From Salinicola tamaricis (GTDB lineage: Bacteria > Pseudomonadota > Gammaproteobacteria > Pseudomonadales > Halomonadaceae): a stretch of 64,000 bases of DNA. Shown piece after piece: positions 32,372 to 41,881 of this stretch; position 1 is the stretch's first letter, and each line of letters opens with the position of its first letter. The DNA lies in assembly GCF_003006155.1 (NCBI RefSeq), contig NZ_CP023559.1:3410001-3474000 (forward strand). The letters are read 5' to 3'. The translations under genes were made by a program, and so were the position numbers. The notes beneath the pieces are model-generated. The model ran no database searches. It saw nothing but the letters and a program-made list of their open reading frames with translations, and had not been told where the DNA came from.

Positions 32372-32589
32372 TCTCGAACTTGTGGCCAGGGCGGGGCGTG
32401 GTATCGTCGATGGCGCGACGGCGGCACGCCATACCACGCGATGTCATCCGATATTAACATTTCGTTTAAGCGGCGCTTAATCTTTCGCGCCTCTCGATGC
32501 CGATACGCGAGTCGTCGATGCGAGACCGTATAACGATGTGCGCGGGCCGCGACGCGGCGCTTTCCTTCCCACTGGTGGAGTTCGATGCC

Positions 32590-33881
32590 TTGATCACAGC
32601 CCAGACCACGGCCCAGGCGCCGCTTTCCTACTACCGGGCGAGTCGCCAGGTCGATCTCGCCCCACCGCGCCGCTCCGGGGGGAGGTCAAGGCGGATGTCT
32701 GCGTGATCGGCGGCGGCGTCACCGGCTGCTCGGCGGCGCTGCATCTGGCCGAGCGCGGCTACCGGGTGGTCCTGCTCGAAGCGGGGGAGATCGGCCACGG
32801 GGCCTCTGGGCGCAGCGGCGGCCAGATCCTGCCCGGCTTCGGCACCGAGATGCCGGTGATCGACAAGGCGGTGGGGCGTGATGCGGCGCGGCGGCTCTGG
32901 TCAATGAGCTGCGGCGGTGCGTCTGACCCGGACACTGATCGAGACCCACGCGATTCCCTGCGATCTGCGCTGGGGCTACGTGCATGCGGCGGTCAAGCCG
33001 CGCCACCTGAAGGCAATGCGCGAGCACGCCGATTACATGGCGCGAACCTTCGACTACCACGGCGAGCAGTGGCTCGACCGCGAGGCGCTGGCCGCCCACG
33101 TGCGCACCCCGCGCTATTTGGGCGGGCTCTACGATGCCGGTGGGGCCACCTGCACCCGCTCAACTACACCCTGGGGCTAGCCCGTGCCGCCCAGCGCGCC
33201 GGGGCCGAACTGCATCCTGACAGCCGTGCTCTCGATGTGATCCAGGGCGACCGGCCTCGGGTCACCACTGCGGCCGGCGAGGTGCGTTGCGATGCCGTGG
33301 TGGTCGCCGGCAACGCCTATCTGGGCAACCTGGTACCGGCGCTGACCGGGCGTATCATGCGCGTGGCCAACTACATCATCGCCACCGAGCCGCTGGGCGA
33401 GACCCGGGCGGCGAGTCTGCTGCCCAGCGATGCCGCGGTCTCGGACGCCAACTTCGTGCTCGACTACTACCGCCTCTCCGCCGACCGCCGGCTGCTCTAC
33501 GGCGGTGAGGTGAGCTATACCGGGCGCGAGCCGCGCGGGCTCGATCGGCGCATGCGTGACAAGATGCAGGCGCTGTTTCCGGCGCTGCGCGGCGTCGGCA
33601 TCGACTATCGCTGGGGCGGCGATGTCGGCATCACCCTGAATCGTGCCCCCGACCTGGGCCGGATCGGCCGCAACCTCTACTACGCCCAGGGATACTCCGG
33701 CCACGGTATGGCCCTGGCCGGCCTCGCCGGGCAGATTCTGGCCGAGGCGATCGGCGGGCAGTTCGAGCGTTTCGACGACTTCGCCGCCATTCGCCATCGC
33801 CACTTCCCCGGTGGCGAGCGCTGGCGAGTGCCGCTGCTGGCGTTGGCGACGACTTTCTATCGGCTGCGCGATCGTCTCTGA
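32590..33881 (+). CDS. FAD-dependent amine oxidoreductase, PuuB/DadA-like (frameshifted)
   Basis: Three frames join into one protein of about 432 residues. The start region (APLSYYRASRQVDLAP) is followed, after a shift near 32660, by VKADVCVIGGGVTGCSAALHLAERGYRVVLLEAGEIGHGASGRSGGQI, the FAD-binding motif. Shifts near 32922 and 33142 lead through LTRTLIETHAIPCDLRWGYVHA to GGHLHPLNYTLGLARAAQRAGAELH and the C-terminal GYSGHGMALAGLAGQILAEAIGG. This is the gamma-glutamylputrescine oxidase-like DAO family. I propose TTG 32590 with GGTGGAG 9 bases before it; in-frame ATGs at 32497, 32518 and 32536 are alternatives. No puu genes are nearby, so the substrate is open. Confidence 0.75.
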
Positions 33882-33959
33882 GACGGAACCGCTGAGAGGC
33901 TCCCACTGGACGGCCGCGGACGGCACTCGGTTGGCAGCGAGCGTCGAGTGCGGGGCTTG

Positions 33960-34934
33960 TCAGGCGCTGCCCGGGTTGCTGCGGTAGTCGCGGATCATCA
34001 GGTGCAGGACGTGCATCAGCCTTGCCGCCCCCGGCGAGAGGCGGCGCTCGCGCAGGCTGATCAGGCCGTAGGGTTGCACGCTCAGCGCCTCGGGCGAGGG
34101 CAGGGTGGCGAAGCGCGGCTGGGCGCAGAGCAGCTCGGCGACCTCCTGGGTCGTCACCGTGATCGCCTCAGACTTGTCGACCATCGCCAGCGCCATGTAG
34201 ATGTCCGGGGTGTTGATGATGCGCTCGGGGGGCGCGACACCGAAGTGCAGAAACAGGTGCTCCACCCGCTGACGCATGAGTGAGCCGGTCGGCTGCAATA
34301 CCCAGGGGTAGTCGCGCATGGCGCTCAGCGCCGGCGCCTCGACGCGGGTCAGCGGATGGTCATGGCGGCAGATGAAGCACAGCGCCTCCTCGCCGATCTC
34401 CTCGAATACGAAGTCGCCCGCGGGCAGGGCGCTGGGAATGCGCGCGATGGCGAAGTCGAACTCGCCGTCGCGCAGTCGCGGCACCAGGTTGTGGCTGACA
34501 TCGACATCGATGTTGACCTGCAGGTGCGGGCTGTCGCGGTGTACGCGCTCGACCGCGCTGGCGAGCAGAGTGACCGCCGGCGCCAGCACCGTGCCCACCG
34601 ATACCGTCCCGGCGTTGCCGGCGCTGAAGGCATTGAGCTCGTCGCCGGCCTGGGCCAGCGAGGTGAACATGCTGCGGGCGTGGCGGATCAGGATCTCGCC
34701 GTACCAGTTGGGCGTCACGCCGCGAGCGTGGCGCTCGAACAGGCTGACGCCGAGCTGGCCTTCGATATCGCCGAGAAGCTTGGAGGCGGCGGGCTGGCTC
34801 ATGCCCAGCTGTGCCGCCGCGCGGTGCAGGTTGCGGCACTCATCGAGCGTCACGAACAGCTGCAGGTGGGCGGAACTTGAGCCGTGCTTCAGGAACCAGT
34901 CGGCGGGTAGCGGGGCCTCGGGTCGGGATTTCAT
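33960..34934 (-). CDS. LysR-family regulator, GbpR-like
   Basis: A 324-residue LysR regulator with the N-terminal winged HTH (LQLFVTLDECRNLHRAAAQLGMSQPAASKLLGDIEGQLGVSLFERHARG) and a periplasmic-binding-like effector domain (VSVGTVLAPAVTLL, GEFDFAIARIP). It is divergent from galM, and its sequence resembles regulators of galactose/arabinose use in alphaproteobacteria and Azospirillum. It may control galM and the downstream araFGH region. ATG 34934 is chosen because it leaves the normal short extension before the HTH; an in-frame ATG at 34997 would add 21 residues. Confidence 0.8.
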   Translation of the reverse strand: MKSRPEAPLPADWFLKHGSSSAHLQLFVTLDECRNLHRAAAQLGMSQPAASKLLGDIEGQLGVSLFERHARGVTPNWYGEILIRHARSMFTSLAQAGDELNAFSAGNAGTVSVGTVLAPAVTLLASAVERVHRDSPHLQVNIDVDVSHNLVPRLRDGEFDFAIARIPSALPAGDFVFEEIGEEALCFICRHDHPLTRVEAPALSAMRDYPWVLQPTGSLMRQRVEHLFLHFGVAPPERIINTPDIYMALAMVDKSEAITVTTQEVAELLCAQPRFATLPSPEALSVQPYGLISLRERRLSPGAARLMHVLHLMIRDYRSNPGSA

Positions 34935-35065
34935 GCGCTGGGTGATGCCTCCATTCGACGTTTTACCGATAGCGATCGCCGCCTGGCACAGGCTCAATCG
35001 GCGCGACGACCCGTCGGCGGCCCCGGTCGCCGCGGATTCTCTCTGCCACAGGAGTCTCAGCCCCC

Positions 35066-36172
35066 ATGTCCTTGCCTGCCAACATCCAGCGCACTGATTT
35101 CGGCACCCTGCCCGATGGGCGCCCGGTCAGCTGCTATCGGATCACCAACGAAAGCGGCATCGAGCTACGGGTGATCGACTACGGCGGCATCATCCTCTCG
35201 CTGAAGACACCGGACCGTGATGGGCGGCTCGACGATATCGTGCTCGGCTTCGATTCGCTGGCCGATTATCTCTCGCCGGCCTACCGTCAGGCCAACCCCT
35301 ACTTTGGTGCCCTGATCGGACGCTACGCCAATCGTATCGGCGGCGCCGAATTCAGTCTGGAGGGCCAGCGCTACCGGCTGGTGAGCAATGACGGCGGTAA
35401 CTCGCTGCATGGTGGTGACCCGGGGTTCGATCGCTGCCTATGGCGCGCCGAGACCTTCGTCGAGGCCCGCGGCAGCGGCCTGGTGCTGAGCCGTGTCAGC
35501 GACGATGGCGAGGCGGGCTATCCGGGGCGACTGAGTGTGCGGGTCAGCTATCTGTTGGGCGATGACGATAGCCTCGAGATCGCCTACCACGCCGAAACCA
35601 CCCGGGCGACCCCGGTCAATCTGACCCAGCACAGCTACTTCAACCTGCGCGGCGAGGGCAGCGGTGATGTGCTCGACCACCGGCTGATGTTGGCGGCCAG
35701 CGCCTTTACCCCGGTCGACGAGCAGTTGATTCCCAGCGGCGAGATCGCGCCGGTGGCGGGCACACCCTTCGATTTCACCACGCCGACGGCGATCGGCGCG
35801 CGCTCGCGCCAGCGCCATCCGCAACTGGTCCGGGCCGGCGGCTATGATCACAATTTCGTGCTCGATGGCGGTGACGCCGACGACCACGGTCTCAGATTCG
35901 CCGCACGGGTGATCGAGCCCGAGAGTGGCCGGGTGCTGGAGGTCGCCACCAGCGAGCCGGGCATCCAGTTCTACGCTGGCAACGCCCTCGACGGCACGCT
36001 CAAGGGCAAGGCCGGCCAGCCTTACCGGCAGCACGCCGGGCTGGCGCTGGAGACCCAGCACTTTCCCGATTCACCGCACCGGCCCGACTTCCCCAATACG
36101 ATCCTGCAGCCGGGTGAGGTTTACCGTTCGCGCACCCGCTATCGCTTCTCCTGCCTCGACGCTTCCACCTGA
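35066..36172 (+). CDS. galM: Aldose 1-epimerase
   Basis: A 368-residue mutarotase interconverting alpha and beta anomers of galactose and other aldoses. Motifs include YGGIILSLKTPDRDG, GRYANRIGGAEFSLEG, NGGNSLHGG-like GGNSLHGGDPGFD, and the catalytic regions LTQHSYFNLRG (His) and ALETQHFPDSPHRPDFPNTIL. It is the first gene of the sugar region and likely helps feed anomers to the transporter or dehydrogenase of the pathway. Confidence 0.95.
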   Translation: MSLPANIQRTDFGTLPDGRPVSCYRITNESGIELRVIDYGGIILSLKTPDRDGRLDDIVLGFDSLADYLSPAYRQANPYFGALIGRYANRIGGAEFSLEGQRYRLVSNDGGNSLHGGDPGFDRCLWRAETFVEARGSGLVLSRVSDDGEAGYPGRLSVRVSYLLGDDDSLEIAYHAETTRATPVNLTQHSYFNLRGEGSGDVLDHRLMLAASAFTPVDEQLIPSGEIAPVAGTPFDFTTPTAIGARSRQRHPQLVRAGGYDHNFVLDGGDADDHGLRFAARVIEPESGRVLEVATSEPGIQFYAGNALDGTLKGKAGQPYRQHAGLALETQHFPDSPHRPDFPNTILQPGEVYRSRTRYRFSCLDAST

Positions 36173-36366
36173 TGGTTGGCGTCGCGACGCTTCTTCGGCC
36201 CGGGGCGACCTCAGCCAGCGCCGGCGGGGTGTGGCGATCCGCGCCGCGCTGCTCGGCGTTAGTTGACGCTGTTAACGAAAGTCGCGGAAGACTTTAGTCT
36301 GGCGCCATCGACACTGTGCAGACGGCGGCCCCGCGCCGCGTCTCGTGTCTCTCTCGCTGGATATTC

Positions 36367-36383
36367 ATTTGCGTATCGCAAAT
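36367..36383. promoter_or_regulatory. Candidate operator before araF
   Basis: ATTTGCG-TAT-CGCAAAT is a perfect 7-bp inverted repeat with a 3-base spacer, about 120 bases before the araF start. Size and symmetry suit a dimeric repressor or activator. The binding protein is unknown. Confidence 0.5.
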
Positions 36384-36391
36384 CGCGATCC

Positions 36392-36411
36392 TTGTTATTA
36401 GTTGGTTATTG
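36392..36411 (+). promoter_or_regulatory. Element shared with the gntP upstream region (copy 1)
   Basis: TTGTTATTAGTTGGTTATTG lies 91 bases before araF. It differs by one base from the copy at 40318-40337. Inside it GTTATT repeats with an 11-base period, consistent with two protein contacts on one DNA face. Confidence 0.6.
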
Positions 36412-36502
36412 CGGCAGCGCTTATCGTCGAGCGCGTACGGCGCCGGCTCCCGGCGCGCCAAGAATGACAACCACGCGCCCACGAGGGCAGGGAGAGAGTC
36501 GC

Positions 36503-37492
36503 ATGAATCGCAAGGTCATACCGTCGCTGCTGGCGCTGGGCGTCAGCCTGAGCCTGTGTCTCACGCCTGCGCTGGCGCAGGATGAGGTCAAGATCGGTTT
36601 CATCGTCAAGAAGCCGGAGCAGGCGTGGTTCATCAATGAGCAGGATGCAGCGACCAAGCTCGGCCAGGAGAAGGGCTTCGAGGTGGTGCGGCTGGCCGGC
36701 GAGGATGGCCAGCAGGTGCTGAGCGCGATCGACAATCTCAACTCCCAGGGGGCGCAGGGGTTCGTGATCTGCCCGCCGGACGTTCGCCTGGGGCCGGCGA
36801 TCGCCAACCGTGCCAAGCAGTACGGCATGAAGGTGGTGACCGTCGACGACCAGTTCCTGGGCGCCGACGGCAAGCCGATGGCGGACGTGCCCCACCTGGG
36901 CATGTCGGGCTACAAGATCGGGCGCCAGGTAGGCGAGGCGATCGCCGCCGAGATGCAGCGGCGCGGCTGGGACCCGCAGGAGGTGGCGGCGCTGCGTATC
37001 AGCAACAACGAGCTGCCCACCGCCAAGGCGCGTACCGACGGCGCCACCGACGCGCTGCTCGATGCCGGCTTCGTCGAGCAGAACATTTTCGATGCACCGC
37101 AGCAGAACACCGACACCAGCAGTGCCTTCGCTGCCGCCTCGCCGGTGCTCTCCAAGAACGGTCGCTTCGAACACTGGGTGATCTACGCCCTCAACGAGGA
37201 GAGCGTGCTCGGCGGCGTGCGCGCCAGCGAACAGTACGGCCTCTCCCCGGAGCAGGTGATCGGCGTGGGCATCAACGGTTCGGGGGCGGCCTTTGCCGAG
37301 TTCTCGCGCCAGAAGCCGACTGGCTTCTACGGCACCGTAGCGGTGAGTTCGACCATGCATGGGCGCCAGAGCGCCGACAATCTCTACACCTGGATCACCC
37401 AGGACAAGAAACCCCCGGCCAATACCGAAACCACCGGCACGCTGATGACCCGCGACAACTGGCAGCAGGTGCGCGAGGACCTGGGGCTCTGA
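36503..37492 (+). CDS. araF: L-arabinose ABC transporter, periplasmic binding protein
   Basis: A 329-residue secreted protein with a signal peptide ending ALA-QDE near residue 23. The mature part matches AraF closely: [78 protein letters not shown] and [14 protein letters not shown]. It binds arabinose (possibly galactose or fucose) and delivers it to AraGH. ATG 36503 has a GGGAGAGAG upstream. It is the first gene of araFGH. Confidence 0.93.
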   Translation: MNRKVIPSLLALGVSLSLCLTPALAQDEVKIGFIVKKPEQAWFINEQDAATKLGQEKGFEVVRLAGEDGQQVLSAIDNLNSQGAQGFVICPPDVRLGPAIANRAKQYGMKVVTVDDQFLGADGKPMADVPHLGMSGYKIGRQVGEAIAAEMQRRGWDPQEVAALRISNNELPTAKARTDGATDALLDAGFVEQNIFDAPQQNTDTSSAFAAASPVLSKNGRFEHWVIYALNEESVLGGVRASEQYGLSPEQVIGVGINGSGAAFAEFSRQKPTGFYGTVAVSSTMHGRQSADNLYTWITQDKKPPANTETTGTLMTRDNWQQVREDLGL

Positions 37493-37604
37493 GCGCGTGA
37501 CGCGGCAGTGCCCTCGGGCACCGCCGCGGCCGCTGCCAGCGATCCCTGCATTGCCTTTCAGTGTTTTCCCGGCGGTCTTCAAGGCCGCGACCAGGAGAGT
37601 CGAG

Positions 37605-39104
37605 ATGGCGAATTCCCCAGCCTATCTGCGCGTCGAGGGCGTCACGGTGACCTTTCCCGGGGTCAAGGCCCTCGATGCGGTCAGCTTCGAGGCCCGCCGT
37701 GGCGAAGTGCACGCGCTGATGGGTGAGAACGGCGCGGGCAAGTCGACCCTGCTCAAGGTGCTCAGCGGCGTCAACAAGGTCACCGACGGCGCCCTGTGGA
37801 TCGACGGCGAGCGCCACGTATTCGCCAACGCCCGCGAGGCGCTCGACTGCGGGGTGGCGATCATCTACCAGGAGCTGACGCTGTCGCCCAACCTCTCGGT
37901 GGCCGAGAACCTGCTGCTGGGCCAGCTGCCGGTGCGCTACGGCATGGTCGACCGGCGCGCCCTGCGTCGGCGAGCGCTGGCCATTCTCGAGGAGCTGGGC
38001 GAGGGCGCCATTCACCCTGCGACCAAGGTTCGCGAGCTCTCCATCGGCCAGCAGCAGATGATCGAGATCGGCCGCGCGCTGCTGCGCGATGCACGCATCA
38101 TCGCCTTCGACGAGCCCACCAGCTCGCTGTCGGTGCAGGAGACGCGCCACCTCAAGCGTATCGTGTCGCGGCTGCGCGACGAGGGCCGGGTGGTGCTGTA
38201 TGTCACCCACCGCATGGAGGAGGTGTTCGAGATGTGCGATGCGGTCACGGTGTTCCGTGACGGCCGCCATATTCGGACCCATCCGACCCTCGACGGGCTC
38301 GACCACGACACCCTGGTCAGCGAGATGGTGGGGCGCGAGATCGAGGATGTCTACGGCTATCGCGCGCGTCAGCAGGGCGAGGTGCTGATGCGCCTGGAGG
38401 GGCTCGCGGGCCGCGGCGTGCGTGCTCCGGTGTCGCTGGAGATCCACCGCGGTGAGGTGCTGGGGCTGTTCGGGCTGGTCGGCGCCGGACGCAGCGAACT
38501 GATGCGCCTGGTCTGCGGTGCCGAGCGCGCCTCGGCGGGGCAGGTGGTGTTCGCCGGCGAGGCGCGACGTTTCGCCAGCGCCCGGGCGGCGATTCGTGCC
38601 GGCATCGCGATGTGCCCCGAGGATCGCAAGTCCCAGGGCATCTTTCCGGTCGCCAGCGTCGCCGACAATCTCAATATCAGCTGCCGGCGTTTCTTCCGCC
38701 GCTGGGGCGTGTTCCGCCATGTTGCCCGCGAGACCGAGAACGCGCGCCACTATATTCGCCAGTTGCGGATCAAGACGCCCGGGCCGCGTACGCCGATCGC
38801 CAATCTCTCCGGTGGCAACCAGCAGAAGGTGATCCTGGCGCGCTGGCTGGCCGAGCAGATCGAGCTGTTCGTGATGGATGAACCGACCCGCGGCATCGAC
38901 GTCGGCGCCCGGCGCGATATCTACGCGCTGCTCTACGATCTCGCCGAGCAGGGCAAGAGCGTGCTGGTGATCTCCAGCGACCTCGCCGAGGTGAGCTCGA
39001 TCTGCGACCGCATCGGGGTGATGCGCGACGGCGAACTGATCGAGGTGGTCCCGCGCGAGGAGGCCACCCCTGAGCGCCTGCTCGGCCTGGCGCTACCGGC
39101 GTGA
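37605..39104 (+). CDS. araG: L-arabinose ABC transporter, tandem ATPase
   Basis: A 499-residue sugar ATPase with two ABC modules. The first has Walker [10 protein letters not shown], signature LSIGQQQM and Walker [12 protein letters not shown]. The second has the degenerate loop GLVGAGRSE, signature LSGGNQQK and [11 protein letters not shown]. It energises the AraH channel. I chose ATG 37605 with AGGAGAG just upstream; a longer in-frame opening overlaps the intergenic region. Adjacent araF sets the substrate; by itself the protein could be XylG or MglA. Confidence 0.93.
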   Translation: MANSPAYLRVEGVTVTFPGVKALDAVSFEARRGEVHALMGENGAGKSTLLKVLSGVNKVTDGALWIDGERHVFANAREALDCGVAIIYQELTLSPNLSVAENLLLGQLPVRYGMVDRRALRRRALAILEELGEGAIHPATKVRELSIGQQQMIEIGRALLRDARIIAFDEPTSSLSVQETRHLKRIVSRLRDEGRVVLYVTHRMEEVFEMCDAVTVFRDGRHIRTHPTLDGLDHDTLVSEMVGREIEDVYGYRARQQGEVLMRLEGLAGRGVRAPVSLEIHRGEVLGLFGLVGAGRSELMRLVCGAERASAGQVVFAGEARRFASARAAIRAGIAMCPEDRKSQGIFPVASVADNLNISCRRFFRRWGVFRHVARETENARHYIRQLRIKTPGPRTPIANLSGGNQQKVILARWLAEQIELFVMDEPTRGIDVGARRDIYALLYDLAEQGKSVLVISSDLAEVSSICDRIGVMRDGELIEVVPREEATPERLLGLALPA

Positions 39105-39173
39105 GCTGCGGTCCAACTGAGCACGCCGCTGGCGGTCTCTATCGACCTTTTTCGTTCCAGAGGATGACCCCGC

Positions 39174-40175
39174 ATGTCCAGTGACAAACTCGTCTCCCAG
39201 GCAGCGCCGGCCGCGGTGGGCCGGCGCGGGCTGCCCAAGCCGCTGCGCACCCTGCTCGACACCTCGGGGCTGATCGCAGTGTTCGTGCTGCTGTTCATCG
39301 GCCTCTCGGTGCTGGTGCCGGACTTCCTGACCGGGCGCAACATCGTCGGCCTGCTGCTCTCGGTGACCCTGATCGGCACTATCGCCACCACCATGATGAT
39401 GGTGCTGGCGCTGGGTGAGGTGGATCTGTCGGTCGCCTCGATCGTTGCCTTTGCCGGCGTGGTGGCGGCGATGGTCACCTCCAATACCGGCAGCGTGACT
39501 GTCGGTGTGCTGGTCGGGATCGCCGCCGGGGCCGCGGTGGGCGCCTTCAACGGCTTCGTGGTGGCGCGCTTCGGTATCAATTCGCTGATCGCCACCCTGG
39601 CGGCGATGGAGTTCGTGCGCGGGCTGGCCTACATCACCTCCGGCGGCGATGCGGTGATGATCACCGTGCCCGGCTTCTTCGACCTCGGCAGTGCCGCCTT
39701 CCTTGGCCTGACCCTGCCGGTATGGACCATGATCGCCTGCTTCGTGGTGTTCGGCGTGGTGCTCAACCTGACCGCCTTCGGCCGTAATACTCTGGCCACC
39801 GGCGGCAATGCCGAGGCCGCGGCGCTGGCCGGGGTCAACGTACGCCGGCTCAAGATCACCGTGTTCGCGCTGCAGGGGCTGGTGGCGGGTATCGCCGGTG
39901 TTCTGCTCACCTCACGCATGGGGCTGGGCGACCCCAATACGTCCCAGGGGTTGGAGCTGGCGGTGATCTCGGCCTGCGTACTGGGCGGGGTCTCGCTCTC
40001 CGGCGGGGTCGCCTCGATCACCGGGGTGCTGGTGGGGGTATTGATCATGGGCTGCGTGCAGAACGCCATGGGGCTGCTCAACGTCCCGACCTTCTATCAA
40101 TACCTGGTACGCGGCGCGATCCTGCTGCTGGCGGTGATGTTCGATCGCTGGAAACAGGCGCGAAGGGCGGGGTGA
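39174..40175 (+). CDS. araH: L-arabinose ABC transporter, permease
   Basis: A 333-residue inner-membrane permease with about 8-10 hydrophobic segments. The BPD_transp_2 family is recognised by LALGEVDLSVASIVAFAGVVAA, NGFVVARFGINSLIATLAAMEFVRGLAYI and GVSLSGGVASITGVLVGVLIMG. It forms the channel with AraG. It is intact and completes the araFGH operon. Confidence 0.93.
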   Translation: MSSDKLVSQAAPAAVGRRGLPKPLRTLLDTSGLIAVFVLLFIGLSVLVPDFLTGRNIVGLLLSVTLIGTIATTMMMVLALGEVDLSVASIVAFAGVVAAMVTSNTGSVTVGVLVGIAAGAAVGAFNGFVVARFGINSLIATLAAMEFVRGLAYITSGGDAVMITVPGFFDLGSAAFLGLTLPVWTMIACFVVFGVVLNLTAFGRNTLATGGNAEAAALAGVNVRRLKITVFALQGLVAGIAGVLLTSRMGLGDPNTSQGLELAVISACVLGGVSLSGGVASITGVLVGVLIMGCVQNAMGLLNVPTFYQYLVRGAILLLAVMFDRWKQARRAG

Positions 40176-40317
40176 GCGGCGACGATCTGGCCTACGACTT
40201 TGGTCTCCGGTGCCTCGACTTTGGTCTGGGTAGCTCCAGCCGCCACGGTGGGACGCGGCAGACGGGGTGCCGGTTTTGCAAGATTGATATTAAAAAATAT
40301 ATCTAAATAAGCCTAAA

Positions 40318-40337
40318 TTGCTATTAGTTGGTTATTG
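40318..40337 (+). promoter_or_regulatory. Element shared with the araF upstream region (copy 2)
   Basis: TTGCTATTAGTTGGTTATTG lies 73 bases before gntP, within a locally AT-rich stretch (40285-40340). It matches the copy before araF at 19 of 20 positions and at nearly the same distance from the start codon. Confidence 0.6.
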
Positions 40338-40410
40338 ATCTCCGCCCGTAACGTGCAGGCTTCCACGCCAAGACGCCCGGGCCACCGCCCGGGCCCGTGA
40401 GGAGGAGTTC

Positions 40411-41811
40411 ATGCAAGAGAGCGCACAGGCGGCTTCGGGATTGTCGACCCTGGGCCTGATGGGGATCGCGGCGCTGGCTATCGCCATCCTGCTGGTGCTG
40501 ATCATTCGGGTACGACTGCATCCGTTCTTCGCCTTGGTGATCGTCAGTATCGGCACCGCGCTGGCGACCGGTATCTCGGTCGCCGACCTGCTGCCGACGC
40601 TGCTCGGCGGTTTCGGCAAGACGCTGGGTAATGTGGCGCTGTTGATCGGCTTCGGGGCGGTGCTCGGCCGTCTGGTGGCGGTTTCCGGCGGGGCACGGGT
40701 GCTGGCCGACACGCTGATTCGTCTGTTCGGGCGTGACAAGGCCCCGTTGGGGCTGTCGATCGCGTGTCTGCTGTTCGGCTTTCCGATCTTTCTCGACGCC
40801 GCCTTCGTGGTGATGCTGCCAGTGATCTACTCGGTGGCCCGCGAGCTCAAGGCCTCGCTGCTGCTCTATGGCTTGCCGGCCGCCGGCGCCTTTCTGGTCA
40901 TGCATGCGCTGATGCCGCCGCATCCGGGGCCGGTGGCCGCGGCGGTGTTTTTGCACGCGGATATCGGTCAGGTGCTGTTCGTGGCGCTGCTGGTGGGGCT
41001 GCCGACCTGGTATCTCATGGGCTATCGGCTGTCGCTGTTCCTGGCCCGTCGCGCCCCCTTCCAGCGTGTGCCCGATCTGATGGGGGGCGAGCAGGAGCAG
41101 GTCCCTGCGGCCCGTCGCCCGGCATTTGCCACCGTGCTGCTGGTACTGTTGCTGCCGCTGGCGCTGATCTTTCTCAACACCGGGCTGTCGACGCTGGCCC
41201 AGAGTGGGGCGATCGCCGCCGATGGCGCCCTGGTGCACGCGCTGATGCTGATCGGCGAGACGCCGATCGCGATGCTCATCAGCACCTGTGTGGCGATGTG
41301 GCTGCTGGTGCTGCGTTCACGCGAGCGCGGCGCGATGGAGTCGATCAACGAGATCGTCGAGCAGGCGCTGGCACCGGTCTGCAGCATCATCCTGATCACC
41401 GGGGCCGGGGGCATGTTCGGCGGGGTGCTGACGGCCAGCGGCATAGGCGATGCGCTGGCGGACAGTCTGCAGACGCTGGGTATGCCGGTGATCCTCGCCG
41501 GCTACGTGATCGCCGCGGTGATCCGTGTTGCCCAGGGCTCGGCCACCGTGGCCGGCACCACCGCCGCCGGCATCATGGCCCCGGTGGTCCTCGCCGACCC
41601 TTCGCTGGCCGGGCTGCCGGCGGCCTGCATCACCGTGGCGATCGTCGCCGGCGCGATCGGCTATTCGCACGTCAACGATTCCGGTTTCTGGCTGGTGGGG
41701 CGTTTTCTCGCCGTCGATACCAAGACCATGCTCAAGACCTGGACCGTGATTTCCACCGCGATCTCGCTGCTGGCCTTCGCCCTGGCCTGGTTGCTGTTCG
41801 CGGCACTGTAG
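40411..41811 (+). CDS. GntP-family sugar-acid permease
   Basis: A 466-residue inner-membrane symporter with about 12-14 hydrophobic helices. It matches the GntP family (LIIRVRLHPFFALVIVSIGTALATG, GFGAVLGRLVAVSGGARVLAD, FPIFLDAAFVVMLPVIYSVAR, RVAQGSATVAGTTAAGIMAPV, YSHVNDSGFWLVG). Such proteins take up gluconate or related aldonates with protons. Because an arabinonate-type dehydratase follows, its physiological substrate may be an aldonate such as L-arabinonate or galactonate. GAGGAGG precedes ATG 40411. Confidence 0.88.
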   Translation: MQESAQAASGLSTLGLMGIAALAIAILLVLIIRVRLHPFFALVIVSIGTALATGISVADLLPTLLGGFGKTLGNVALLIGFGAVLGRLVAVSGGARVLADTLIRLFGRDKAPLGLSIACLLFGFPIFLDAAFVVMLPVIYSVARELKASLLLYGLPAAGAFLVMHALMPPHPGPVAAAVFLHADIGQVLFVALLVGLPTWYLMGYRLSLFLARRAPFQRVPDLMGGEQEQVPAARRPAFATVLLVLLLPLALIFLNTGLSTLAQSGAIAADGALVHALMLIGETPIAMLISTCVAMWLLVLRSRERGAMESINEIVEQALAPVCSIILITGAGGMFGGVLTASGIGDALADSLQTLGMPVILAGYVIAAVIRVAQGSATVAGTTAAGIMAPVVLADPSLAGLPAACITVAIVAGAIGYSHVNDSGFWLVGRFLAVDTKTMLKTWTVISTAISLLAFALAWLLFAAL

Positions 41812-41881
41812 GCACGACCCTGACACGTACTAGACCCTGCGGGGCCGCGTTGCCGGCCCCGGCGGACCAAGGAGAGACGAG

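Larger units (their letters stand above)
36173..36502. other. Regulatory gap before araF
   Basis: About 330 bases without a gene. It contains a 17-bp inverted repeat (36367-36383) and, 8 bases further, a 20-bp element shared with the gntP upstream region (36392-36411). The rest is unremarkable. Confidence 0.6.

Noticed and set aside
37605-40175. Naming the sugar transporter xylFGH or mglBAC
   Set aside because: The ATPase and permease would allow it, but the binding protein is clearly closest to AraF in its conserved segments.
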